Assembly (NCBI RefSeq): GCF_900101865.1
Contig: NZ_FNAH01000010.1
Span: forward strand, 1 to 64,000
DNA length: 64,000 bases
Reading direction: 5' to 3'
Origin: Paracoccus isoporae
GTDB lineage: Bacteria > Pseudomonadota > Alphaproteobacteria > Rhodobacterales > Rhodobacteraceae
Part shown: positions 1 through 7,609 of the stretch, piece after piece
Layout of the letters: each line of letters opens with the position of its first letter
How positions within the stretch are numbered: position 1 is the first letter of the stretch
Translations under genes and position numbers: made by a program
The notes under the pieces: generated by a model
What the model was told of the DNA's origin: nothing
Databases searched by the model: none
The model's input: only the letters and a program-made list of their open reading frames with translations

Positions 1-360
1 CTGACCTCGGCCGGCCGCGTGGTCTCCGGCGGGCGCGGCGTGGGGTCCGAGGAAAACTTCGCGCTGATCGAGACGCTGGCCGACAAGCTGGGCGCCGCGG
101 TCGGTGCGTCCCGCGCGGCGGTGGATTCGGGCTATGCGCCGAATGACTGGCAGGTCGGCCAGACCGGCAAGGTGGTCGCGCCCGAGCTCTACGTCGCCGT
201 CGGCATCTCCGGCGCGATCCAGCACCTTGCGGGGATGAAGGATTCCAAGGTCATCGTGGCGATCAACAAGGATGAGGAGGCCCCGATCTTCCAGGTCGCC
301 GATTACGGCCTGGTGGCCGATCTGTTCCAGATCCTGCCGGAACTGACCGAAAAGCTCTGA
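1..360 (+). CDS. etfA: Electron transfer flavoprotein alpha subunit, C-terminal part
   Basis: The 5' end lies outside the window; 119 codons are visible. ETF-alpha carries FAD and passes electrons from acyl-CoA and other dehydrogenases to ETF:ubiquinone oxidoreductase. The visible part is the FAD-binding domain: SGGRGVG, then [16 protein letters not shown] and the family signature [16 protein letters not shown] followed by VIVAINKD. The end [18 protein letters not shown] is typical of the family. etfB usually lies just upstream. The stop is followed by a strong hairpin terminator, so this is probably the last gene of its transcript. Confidence 0.96.
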   Translation: MTSAGRVVSGGRGVGSEENFALIETLADKLGAAVGASRAAVDSGYAPNDWQVGQTGKVVAPELYVAVGISGAIQHLAGMKDSKVIVAINKDEEAPIFQVADYGLVADLFQILPELTEKL

Positions 361-392
361 TCCGCTTCTTCTTCACGAAAATACCCGGACAA

Positions 393-417
393 GGGCCCGC
401 CACACGGCGGGCCCTTT
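393..417 (+). terminator. Rho-independent terminator after etfA
   Basis: A perfect 9-bp stem (GGGCCCGCC at 393-401, GGCGGGCCC at 406-414) with a 4-base loop ACAC is followed by TTT. It lies 32 bases after the etfA stop codon. Confidence 0.85.
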
Positions 418-482
418 GCGGTGACACGCAGGGCAATGCCTGCGCGTCAACCTCGCGTCGGCAGGACGAATTCGGGATCGGT

Positions 483-698
483 TCACTCCGGGATCATCGC
501 GGCCATGAACATATTGGCGAGCAGGTTGATATAGGCCAGCCCGCCGCGGAATCCGCCGACAAATACGCGGGCAGCATTGATGAGCCGGCGGGCCATCCCG
601 CCCTCGTTCATCATCTCGCCGGTCAGTTGGAACAGCAGGATCGCCAGCAGGCCGTAATTCTCCAGCCCCGAGAGCAACTTCTGGGCAGAACTGGTGAA
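483..698 (-). pseudogene. Remnant of a TRAP transporter large permease (DctM type)
   Basis: About 71 codons read like the region after the first membrane segment of a TRAP large permease: SAQKLLSGLENYGLLAI, then LTGEMMNEGGMARRLI and GGFRGGLAYINLLANMFMAA. Intact DctM proteins are about 430 residues and continue with several hundred residues of membrane helices; here the frame stops right after MAAMIPE. No initiating N-terminus or DctM body is found nearby. It differs in sequence from the intact DctM at 45.3 kb, so it is the trace of another transporter. The rest of 361-941 holds the etfA terminator and about 240 bases (699-941) in which I see nothing. Confidence 0.65.
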
Positions 699-941
699 CA
701 GCACGTCGGCGTCTGGGGCGCAATAGCCGAGTACCGCGAGATCCGGCGCGAGGCCTAAGGGTCGGCCCCGCGCCGGATCATCATGCGGCGCGCAGCGATA
801 TTTCCCTGCACAGCCAGAAAGTTGCAGGCCGCAGATTGAAAACCGCATCGCGGCTCCTGTAGGAAGGTCGGAGGCCAGAACGATCTTCGCAGCCATCGAC
901 GGGGGCCCAGTTGCGCACGACACGATTCCGGTGCTCCTAGA

Positions 942-2165
942 ATGACCGAGCCGCAAATCCAACCAGTGCGCCGGTTCGACCTCGACCCGGAGTGCAGCAT
1001 CGCGGACCGGGTCGAGATCGTGGATGATGCGGTGATGGTTCCAGCGGTGAAACCGCGGAGCTGGGTGGTCGAGGCGGGGATCTTCAGGAGCGACCTGACT
1101 CCAGTCGAGTTGGCTCAGGGCTGGCATTACACCCGTAACGCCGCGACCGAGTTTCCGCCGGTGCCGGGCGGTCCGTTCGAAACGCTGCCCGGTCAGTATT
1201 TCTATGCGGGCCACTATATCGGGCAGTTCGGGCATTTCCTGCTCGAAACCATGGCGCGGTTCTGGCATCTGGCCCGGTTTCCGGCGGCGTATGACGGTAT
1301 GGCGCTGCTGATCCAGCCGAACGCGGATCGTGACGCGGTGACCGCGCGGCTGAAGGCGTTCCTGGATCTCTGCGATCTGCCGATGCCGCCGCTTGTCATG
1401 CCGCGCGAACCGGTCAGATTGGAACGGCTGACGATCCCCATGCAGGGTGCGGGCGGGCTGGAGCTGATGTATGGGGCCCCGGAATATCGCGAGATGTTCC
1501 AGAGCCGCTTTGCAAAGAAGATCGCACCCGCCGGCGCGAAGCGGATCTATATCTCGCGGACCGGTTTCGACAGCCGCCACGGCTCGCTGGTCGAGGAGGC
1601 CAGGCTCGAGGCGCTGCTGAGCGAGGCCGGATATCTGCCCTTCCATCCCCAGGACCACAGTCTCGAAGACCAGATCGCCCAGTTCAAGGCGGCAGAGGTG
1701 ATCGCGGGGGTGGACGGCTCGGCCTTCCACCTCGCCGCCCTCGTCACCAACCCGTCCCAGCGGATCGTGATGTTCCAGCGGCGCCCGGCCCCCGAGGTGT
1801 TCATCCAGGCTGAACAATTGCGCCGCTTCGGGGCCGGGGAGGTCACTGTCATCAGCGCGGAGCCGGGCGGATGGTCGCCTGCCGGGGTCCGGCGCTCGGC
1901 GCTGTCGGTGTTCGGCGTGCTGGATTTCGAGGCTGCCGGAAAGCGGCTGCACGAGATGGGTCTGATTGCGGATCCCGGCGCGTGGCGCAACAGCCCGCAT
2001 CTGGCGTTTCGCGACCGCCTGAAAGAGATCGGGGCCGAACTCGGCGCAGACATGTACGAGGTCGTGCGCCCCAACCAGTCCCTCTCCGGCAAGAAGCGGC
2101 GGCAGCGCCGCCGCCATGTCAGCCTGTTCAGCCTGGCGCGGCAGCGCCGGGGACAGAAGGACTGA
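942..2165 (+). CDS. Glycosyltransferase family 61 (DUF563) protein
   Basis: A 407-residue protein without signal peptide. GHYIGQFGHFLLE near residue 90, IYISRTGFDSRHG, and GVDGSAFHLAAL in the C-terminal half match the GT61/DUF563 pattern of inverting glycosyltransferases. In bacteria these often sit in capsule or LPS clusters, but no other surface polysaccharide gene is adjacent (waaA is 9 kb away). The last 25 residues are very basic (KKRRQRRRH), which could hold the protein at the membrane or be a disordered tail. No good Shine-Dalgarno sequence precedes the ATG, so the exact start is less certain. Acceptor and donor sugars cannot be read from the sequence. Confidence 0.8.
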   Translation: MTEPQIQPVRRFDLDPECSIADRVEIVDDAVMVPAVKPRSWVVEAGIFRSDLTPVELAQGWHYTRNAATEFPPVPGGPFETLPGQYFYAGHYIGQFGHFLLETMARFWHLARFPAAYDGMALLIQPNADRDAVTARLKAFLDLCDLPMPPLVMPREPVRLERLTIPMQGAGGLELMYGAPEYREMFQSRFAKKIAPAGAKRIYISRTGFDSRHGSLVEEARLEALLSEAGYLPFHPQDHSLEDQIAQFKAAEVIAGVDGSAFHLAALVTNPSQRIVMFQRRPAPEVFIQAEQLRRFGAGEVTVISAEPGGWSPAGVRRSALSVFGVLDFEAAGKRLHEMGLIADPGAWRNSPHLAFRDRLKEIGAELGADMYEVVRPNQSLSGKKRRQRRRHVSLFSLARQRRGQKD

Positions 2166-2192
2166 GCGCGGCGGCCCGCCCCGGTCGCGGCC

Positions 2193-3431
2193 CTATGCCA
2201 GCCGCAGCATCCGGTGCTTCTTCTTGCCGACCGAGATCTTCAGCCCCTCGCCGATCATGCCGGCATCGAGCTGCGCCTGCGGGTCGCCGACCGGGGCGTT
2301 GTTCAGCCTCAGCCCGCCCTCGGCGATCAGCCGCTTGGCCTCCTTGCCCGACCCTGTGATGCCGGTCTGGGCCAGAAGCTGCACGATCGACAGCGGCAGC
2401 GCGTCGGCGGCGATGGTCACGACTTCCAGATCACCGCCCGCGCCGCCCTGCTCAAACACCTCGCGCGCGGTGGCCTCGGCCGAGGCGGCGGCCTCGGACC
2501 CGTGCAGCAATGTCGTCACCTCGTTGGCCAGCCGGATCTTGCCCTCGTTGATCTCCGAGCCGGACAGCGCGCCGAGACGCTCGCATTCCTCGACCGGCAA
2601 TTCGGTGTACAGCTTCAGGAACCGGCCGACATCGGCGTCGGTGGTGTTGCGCCAGAACTGCCAGAATTCATACGGGCTCAGCATCTCGCCATTCAGCCAG
2701 ATGGCCCCGCCCTGCGACTTGCCCATCTTGCGCCCGTCCGATGTGGTCAGCAGCGGCGTGGTCAGCCCCCAGACCTCGCGGTCGAGCACCCGGCGGGTCA
2801 GATCCACCCCGTTGACGATATTGCCCCATTGATCCGAGCCGCCCATCTGCAGCCGGCAGTCATAGCGCCGGAACTGTTCGAGGAAGTCATAGGCCTGAAG
2901 AATCATGTAGTTGAATTCGAGGAAGCTCAGCGACTGTTCCCGATCCAGCCGCGATTTCACCGACTCGAAGGACAGCATCCGGTTCACGCTGAAATGCCGC
3001 CCGATATCGCGCAGGAAATCGAGATAGTTCAGCCCGTCCAGCCATTCGGCATTGTTCAGCATCAGCGCCTTGTCATCGCCGTAATCGAGATATTGCGCGA
3101 AGACCCGCTGCATCCCGTCGATATTGGACCGGATCTGTTCAGGGCCCAGAAGCGGGCGTTCGTCGCTGCGGAAGGACGGATCGCCGACCTTGGTGGTGCC
3201 GCCGCCCATCAGCGTGATCGGGCGGTTGCCGGTCTTCTGGAACCAGCGCAGCAGCATGATGTTCAGAAGATGGCCGACATGCAGCGACGCCGCCGTCGCG
3301 TCATATCCGATATAGGCGGTGACCGGTCCTTCGATCAGCGCCTCGTCGAGCGCGGTCAGATCGGTGCAGTCGGCCAGGAAGCCGCGCTCCATGATCACGC
3401 GCAGGAATTCGGATTTGGGGGTCGGGGCCAT
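2193..3431 (-). CDS. tyrS: Tyrosyl-tRNA synthetase
   Basis: Attaches tyrosine to tRNA-Tyr. The protein has 412 residues, normal for bacterial TyrRS. The HIGH-type motif is HVGH at residues 51-54 and the KMSKS-type loop is KMGKS at 235-239; GSDQWGN lies just before it. A C-terminal S4-like RNA-binding domain begins near residue 345. The ATG at 3431 was chosen over upstream in-frame starts because AGAAGGAAAAAGAC precedes it and [10 protein letters not shown] is the family-like N-terminus. It is divergent from anmK with 56 bases between the starts, so the two promoters share this spacer. Confidence 0.98.
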   Translation of the reverse strand: MAPTPKSEFLRVIMERGFLADCTDLTALDEALIEGPVTAYIGYDATAASLHVGHLLNIMLLRWFQKTGNRPITLMGGGTTKVGDPSFRSDERPLLGPEQIRSNIDGMQRVFAQYLDYGDDKALMLNNAEWLDGLNYLDFLRDIGRHFSVNRMLSFESVKSRLDREQSLSFLEFNYMILQAYDFLEQFRRYDCRLQMGGSDQWGNIVNGVDLTRRVLDREVWGLTTPLLTTSDGRKMGKSQGGAIWLNGEMLSPYEFWQFWRNTTDADVGRFLKLYTELPVEECERLGALSGSEINEGKIRLANEVTTLLHGSEAAASAEATAREVFEQGGAGGDLEVVTIAADALPLSIVQLLAQTGITGSGKEAKRLIAEGGLRLNNAPVGDPQAQLDAGMIGEGLKISVGKKKHRMLRLA

Positions 3432-3487
3432 GTCTTTTTCCTTCTCGATGGGCCGGATATACCGGGGCAAAGAGGGAAGGAAAACCC

Positions 3488-4645
3488 ATGACAGGCAGCA
3501 TGATCCTTGCACTCGGCATGATGTCGGGCACCTCGCTCGACGGGGTGGACGCGGCGCTGATCGAAACCGATGGGCAGCGGATCGGCGGTTTCGGCCGCTC
3601 GGCCTATCGCGCCTATTCCGGCAATGAGGGCGAGGTGCTGCACGCGGCACTCGGCCTGTGGCCCGGCGCGCCGGGGGTGGATGATGCCGCCGATCTGTCG
3701 GTCGCGGCCCACGCCGCGCTTGCAGCCGATTTCCCGGAGGCGGAGCTGATCGGCTATCACGGTCAGACGCTGGCCCATGATCCGGGCGGGCGCGGCACGC
3801 ACCAGGCGGGGTCGGGGGCCGATCTGGCCCGGCGGACCGGACGGCGCGTGGTCTGGGATTTCCGCACCGAGGATGTCCGCCGGGGCGGGCAGGGCGCGCC
3901 GCTGGCTCCGTTCTTCCATTGGGCCTGTGCCGACTGGGCGCTGCGCGCGGGAAAGATGGAGGCCGCGCCGGTCGTGTTTCTCAATCTCGGCGGGGTCGGC
4001 AATCTGACATGGGTCGATCCGCGCGCCGAAGGGCCGGAGCAGGGCTGTCTGGCCTTTGATACCGGTCCCGCGAATGCACCGCTGAACGACCTGATGCGGG
4101 CGCGCGGGCTTGGCGCGCGGGATGAGGGCGGGGTGCTTGCAGCCTCGGGGCGGGTGCATGCGCGCGTGGTGGATGAGTTCCTGACACATCCGTATTTTGC
4201 CCGGCCGGTGCCCAAATCGCTGGACCGCGCCGCATTCGGCGCGCTGTCCGCGTCGGTGCGCAGCCTGTCCGATGCCGATGCCGCGGCGACGCTGGTCGCG
4301 GCGATTGCCGCCTCTGTCGGGGCGGGAATGGATCATGTGCCGGCACCGCCCACGCGGGTGCTCGTCTGCGGCGGCGGGCGGCACAATGCGGCGATCATGG
4401 CGGCGCTGACGGCGCGATTGTCCTGCCCGGTCGTCCCGGTGGAGGCGATCGGGCTGGATGGCGACATGCTGGAGGCGCAGGCCTTCGGCTGGCTGGCGGT
4501 GCGGGTGCTGCGCGGGCTTGCGACCTCCGGTCCATCCACCACCGGGGTTCTCGCGCCGGTCTGCGGCGGTCGGATCAGCCCCGGCCGACGGCCAGAGCGG
4601 ATTATTTCCGATTCATCGCTTGACGGCTCGGGTCACTGCGCGTAA
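3488..4645 (+). CDS. anmK: Anhydro-N-acetylmuramic acid kinase
   Basis: Phosphorylates and opens 1,6-anhydro-MurNAc to MurNAc-6-phosphate in cytoplasmic cell-wall recycling. Visible family motifs in order: [17 protein letters not shown] at the N-terminus (phosphate binding), [36 protein letters not shown] and [12 protein letters not shown]. The end has the usual TTGV...CGGRISPG, followed by a 17-residue tail. The protein has 385 residues, close to the family norm of about 370. The start is preceded by AGGGAAGGAAAACCC. Confidence 0.96.
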   Translation: MTGSMILALGMMSGTSLDGVDAALIETDGQRIGGFGRSAYRAYSGNEGEVLHAALGLWPGAPGVDDAADLSVAAHAALAADFPEAELIGYHGQTLAHDPGGRGTHQAGSGADLARRTGRRVVWDFRTEDVRRGGQGAPLAPFFHWACADWALRAGKMEAAPVVFLNLGGVGNLTWVDPRAEGPEQGCLAFDTGPANAPLNDLMRARGLGARDEGGVLAASGRVHARVVDEFLTHPYFARPVPKSLDRAAFGALSASVRSLSDADAAATLVAAIAASVGAGMDHVPAPPTRVLVCGGGRHNAAIMAALTARLSCPVVPVEAIGLDGDMLEAQAFGWLAVRVLRGLATSGPSTTGVLAPVCGGRISPGRRPERIISDSSLDGSGHCA

Positions 4646-4648
4646 ATC
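4620..4648 (+). promoter_or_regulatory. Predicted sigma70 promoter for the tRNA-Asp pair
   Basis: TTGACG at 4620-4625 and TAAATC at 4643-4648 are separated by 17 bases. This lies 43 bases upstream of the first tRNA, a plausible place for a stable-RNA promoter. The -10 box overlaps the anmK stop codon. Inference from sequence only. Confidence 0.45.
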
Positions 4649-4654
4649 CCCGCT

Positions 4655-4680
4655 ACCCCGGCGGGCGATCATGCCGGGGT
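4655..4680 (+). terminator. Hairpin between anmK and tRNA-Asp
   Basis: ACCCCGGC (4655-4662) and GCCGGGGT (4673-4680) form a perfect 8-bp stem with a 10-base loop, followed by only a weak T stretch. It may terminate anmK transcripts. It also lies at the predicted start of the tRNA transcript and could be part of that leader. Confidence 0.4.
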
Positions 4681-4690
4681 TGGTGAGCAT

Positions 4691-4767
4691 GCGGTTGTAG
4701 CTCAGTTGGTTAGAGTACCGGCCTGTCACGCCGGGGGTCGCGGGTTCGAGCCCCGTCAACCGCGCCA
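4691..4767 (+). tRNA. tRNA-Asp (GTC), copy 1
   Basis: 77 nt with encoded CCA. The acceptor stem is GCGGTTG/CAACCGC, the anticodon loop CTGTCAC has anticodon GTC at 4725-4727, and the T arm contains GTTCGAGC. All stems pair. Identical in sequence to the copy at 4791. Confidence 0.98.
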
Positions 4768-4790
4768 CCACCATCGCCCGAAAATGATGC

Positions 4791-4867
4791 GCGGTTGTAG
4801 CTCAGTTGGTTAGAGTACCGGCCTGTCACGCCGGGGGTCGCGGGTTCGAGCCCCGTCAACCGCGCCA
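4791..4867 (+). tRNA. tRNA-Asp (GTC), copy 2
   Basis: Exact 77-nt duplicate of the preceding tRNA including CCA, with anticodon at 4825-4827. The 23-base spacer between the copies suggests one transcript processed into two tRNAs. No terminator with a T run was seen downstream. Confidence 0.98.
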
Positions 4868-5058
4868 TTTTTGCATCCATGAAAAGCGTCCCTGCCGCAG
4901 CCGGTTGCCGGTCGCAAGGGATGTCCGGTTGTCTGGCCGATGTGGCGGACCGGACCGATGCTCTTGCCCTCTGCGCCCGCATCGCGCGGCCCGCCGGCCT
5001 GCGCGCGCATCACAGCCGATTCCACTCGCGACGGCGATTTCCTCCGCTAACAGCAAAA

Positions 5059-5091
5059 TATTAGCGTTAACAGTGGTCGTTAGCGTTACCA
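5059..5091 (+). promoter_or_regulatory. Two operator-like palindromes upstream of fbaB
   Basis: TATTAGCGTTAACA (5059-5072) and CGTTAGCGTTACCA (5078-5091) are two near-palindromes centred on CG, 19 bases apart. A further inverted half-site, CGCTAA, is at 5045-5050. They resemble the GTTAGCGCTAAC-type operators of LacI-family sugar regulators in alphaproteobacteria (for example CceR in Rhodobacter, XylR in Caulobacter, from memory). They lie 62-94 bases before the fbaB start. Which regulator binds is inference. Confidence 0.5.
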
Positions 5092-5152
5092 AAACTTGTT
5101 CAGCGCCCTTGCTCTGCTAAGACCCGGTGAAACTCACTTTCTGGGGGACGCC

Positions 5153-6082
5153 ATGAAGGCCTCGAACATCGTCAAGAAAATCCTCGCCAATTACGAGGGC
5201 GAAAATCCCGGCGTGAAGGGCAATCTGTGCCGCATGCTGTCGCATGGACGGCTGGGCGGCACTGGCAAGATGATCATCCTGCCGGTAGATCAGGGCTTCG
5301 AGCATGGCCCGGCGCGCAGCTTCGCACCGAATGCGGCCGGCTATGACCCGCATTATCACTACAGGCTGGCGCTCGATGCGGGGCTGAACGCCTTTGCCGC
5401 GCCGCTCGGGATGCTGGAAGCGGGGGCCGACACGTTTGCCGGCCAGATGCCGACCATTCTGAAATGCAACAGCGCCAACAGCCTGATGTCGGAGACCGCC
5501 GGCAAGAACCAGGCGGTCACGGCGACCGTGCAGGACGCGCTGCGGCTCGGCTGCTCGGCCATCGGCTTCACCATCTATCCGGGTTCGGACATGGCGCTGG
5601 ATATGTTCGAGGAGATCTCCGAGATGCGGGCCGAGGCCGCCGCGGTCGGCATTCCGACCGTGATCTGGTCCTATCCGCGCGGGGAATCGCTGAGCAAGGA
5701 CGGCGAGACGGCCATCGACATCGCCGCCTATGCCGCCCAGATCGCGGCACTTCTGGGCGCGCATATCATCAAGATCAAGCTGTCCACCGACCATCTGGAG
5801 AACAAGGACGCCAAGAAGGTCTACGAGGCGCAGAAGATCGACATCTCCACCCAGGCGGCGCGGGTGGCGCATTGCATGGAGGCGGCCTTTGGCGGCCGCC
5901 GGATCGTGGTGTTCTCTGGCGGCGCGGCCAAGGGCGCGGATGCGGTCTATGACGACGCGCGCGCGATTCGCGACGGCGGCGGCAACGGCTCGATCATCGG
6001 GCGCAACAGCTTCCAGCGCTCGCGCGAGGATGCGCTGCAGATGCTGGGCAAGCTGGTCGACATCTACAAGGGGCGCGACTGA
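5153..6082 (+). CDS. fbaB: Class I fructose-bisphosphate aldolase (DhnA/FbaB type)
   Basis: Interconverts fructose-1,6-bisphosphate with dihydroxyacetone phosphate and glyceraldehyde-3-phosphate through a Schiff base. The protein has 309 residues. Visible features are ILPVDQGFEHGPARSF near residue 44, a TIM-barrel strand with IIKIKLSTDHLENKDAKK that carries lysines suited to the Schiff base, and FSGGAAKGADAVYDDARAI followed by GGNGSIIGRNSFQR for phosphate binding. The ATG at 5153 is preceded by GGGGGAC; an upstream in-frame TTG would add 19 unlikely residues. Two operator-like palindromes upstream suggest control by a carbon-metabolism repressor, and a terminator follows the gene. Confidence 0.94.
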   Translation: MKASNIVKKILANYEGENPGVKGNLCRMLSHGRLGGTGKMIILPVDQGFEHGPARSFAPNAAGYDPHYHYRLALDAGLNAFAAPLGMLEAGADTFAGQMPTILKCNSANSLMSETAGKNQAVTATVQDALRLGCSAIGFTIYPGSDMALDMFEEISEMRAEAAAVGIPTVIWSYPRGESLSKDGETAIDIAAYAAQIAALLGAHIIKIKLSTDHLENKDAKKVYEAQKIDISTQAARVAHCMEAAFGGRRIVVFSGGAAKGADAVYDDARAIRDGGGNGSIIGRNSFQRSREDALQMLGKLVDIYKGRD

Positions 6083-6138
6083 TCGCCGCCGCCGGACCGG
6101 GGCGCTGCCCCGGACCCCGGGGTATTGGGGTGAAGAAG

Positions 6139-6167
6139 AAGGGCCGGACCCGCGCGGGCGGCCCTTT
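6139..6167 (+). terminator. Terminator after fbaB
   Basis: AAGGGCC (6139-6145) pairs with GGCCCTT (6160-6166), with the self-complementary CCCGCGCGGG inside, and is followed by a T. It lies 57 bases after the fbaB stop. Confidence 0.7.
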
Positions 6168-6310
6168 CGCGTTGCCTGAGCGGCGGGCGCTATCTGCCCG
6201 TGATGCGGCATTTTTTCACCCAGTCCCCGGCCTGGCCTTGCGCGTGTCGCGATGCGGCCATAGAAGATGGCCGATTTGAAGATCCCGCCCGGCGGGTACG
6301 GAGGGACAGC

Positions 6311-7570
6311 ATGCCCTTGCTGGTGATGAAATTCGGCGGCACGTCGGTCGCCGATCTCGACCGGATCAGGAACGCGGCCGCCAAGGTCAAGCGCGAGGTG
6401 GAGCGCGGCTATGACGTGATCGTCATCGTCAGCGCCATGTCGGGCAAGACCAACGAGCTGGTGGGCTGGGTCGAGCAGACCGCGCCGCTGTTCGATGCGC
6501 GGGAATATGATGCGGTGGTCAGCTCGGGCGAGAATGTCACCGCCGGGCTGATGGCGCTGACCCTGCAGGGCATGGATGTGCCGGCGCGGTCCTGGCAGGG
6601 CTGGCAGGTGCCGATCAACACGACCGACGCGCACAGCGCCGCCCGTTTTGTCGATATTCCGCGCGCCAATCTGGACCAGAAATTCGCCGAGGGCTTCCGG
6701 GTCGCCGTGGTCGCAGGCTTCCAGGGGATCGGGCCGGATGGCCGCGTCACCACGCTGGGGCGTGGCGGGTCGGACACCACTGCCGTCGCGTTTGCGGCCG
6801 CCTTCGCGGCGGAGCGCTGCGACATCTATACCGATGTGGACGGGGTCTATACGACCGATCCCCGCATCACGTCGAAGGCGCGCAAGCTGGGCCGGATCGC
6901 CTTCGAGGAGATGCTGGAACTGGCCAGCCTGGGTGCGAAAGTGCTCCAGACCCGGTCGGTCGAGCTGGCGATGCGCTATAATGTCCGGCTGCGGGTGCTG
7001 TCCTCTTTCGAGGATACGGATGAGAGCTCCGGCACATTGGTCTGCGATGAGGATGAGATCATGGAATCGAAAGTCGTAAACGGGGTGGCCTTCTCGCGGG
7101 ACGAGGCGAAGGTGACGCTGGTCACGGTCGAGGACCGGCCCGGCATCTCGGCCGCGATATTCGCGCCGCTGGCCGATGCCGGGGTGAATGTGGACATGAT
7201 CGTCCAGAACATCTCGGAGAAGAATTTCGAGGATCATCAGGGTTCGGTCACCGACATGACCTTCTCCTGCCCGATCAACCAGGTCGAGCGCGCGAAGAAG
7301 GCGATGGAGGATGCCCGCCAGGCCGGCACGATCCAGTATGACGAGCTGGTCGTAGACACGGATGTTGCCAAGGTGAGCGTGGTGGGCATCGGGATGCGGT
7401 CCCATGCCGGGGTGGCGGCGCGCATGTTTCGGGCACTTGCCGATGAAAACATCAATATCAAGGTGATCTCGACCTCCGAGATCAAGATTTCCGTCCTGAT
7501 CGACCGCAAATACATGGAGTTGGCGGTGCAGGCACTGCATGATGCGTTCGAGTTGGAGAAGTCGGTTTAA
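6311..7570 (+). CDS. lysC: Aspartate kinase
   Basis: Catalyses the first step of the lysine, threonine, methionine and diaminopimelate pathway. The protein has 419 residues. The N-terminal kinase motif KFGGTSV is at residues 7-13, and TTLGRGGSDTTAVA and YTDVDGVYTTDPR follow. Two ACT domains at the C-terminus (beginning near residues 265 and 345, the second with ISTSEIKISVLID) are the usual site of feedback inhibition by lysine/threonine. The ATG at 6311 gives the family N-terminus MPLLVMKFGG; upstream in-frame starts add unrelated sequence. ptsP starts 39 bases downstream, so the two may be co-transcribed. Confidence 0.97.
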   Translation: MPLLVMKFGGTSVADLDRIRNAAAKVKREVERGYDVIVIVSAMSGKTNELVGWVEQTAPLFDAREYDAVVSSGENVTAGLMALTLQGMDVPARSWQGWQVPINTTDAHSAARFVDIPRANLDQKFAEGFRVAVVAGFQGIGPDGRVTTLGRGGSDTTAVAFAAAFAAERCDIYTDVDGVYTTDPRITSKARKLGRIAFEEMLELASLGAKVLQTRSVELAMRYNVRLRVLSSFEDTDESSGTLVCDEDEIMESKVVNGVAFSRDEAKVTLVTVEDRPGISAAIFAPLADAGVNVDMIVQNISEKNFEDHQGSVTDMTFSCPINQVERAKKAMEDARQAGTIQYDELVVDTDVAKVSVVGIGMRSHAGVAARMFRALADENINIKVISTSEIKISVLIDRKYMELAVQALHDAFELEKSV

Positions 7571-7609
7571 CAAATTCAGCCGCAGGTTTTGCGGCGTTGG
7601 CGAGGGACG

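Noticed and set aside
4691..4867. Possible phage or island attachment site formed by the duplicated tRNA-Asp
   Set aside because: The repeat is a complete second tRNA, only 23 bases lie between the copies, and there is no integrase.
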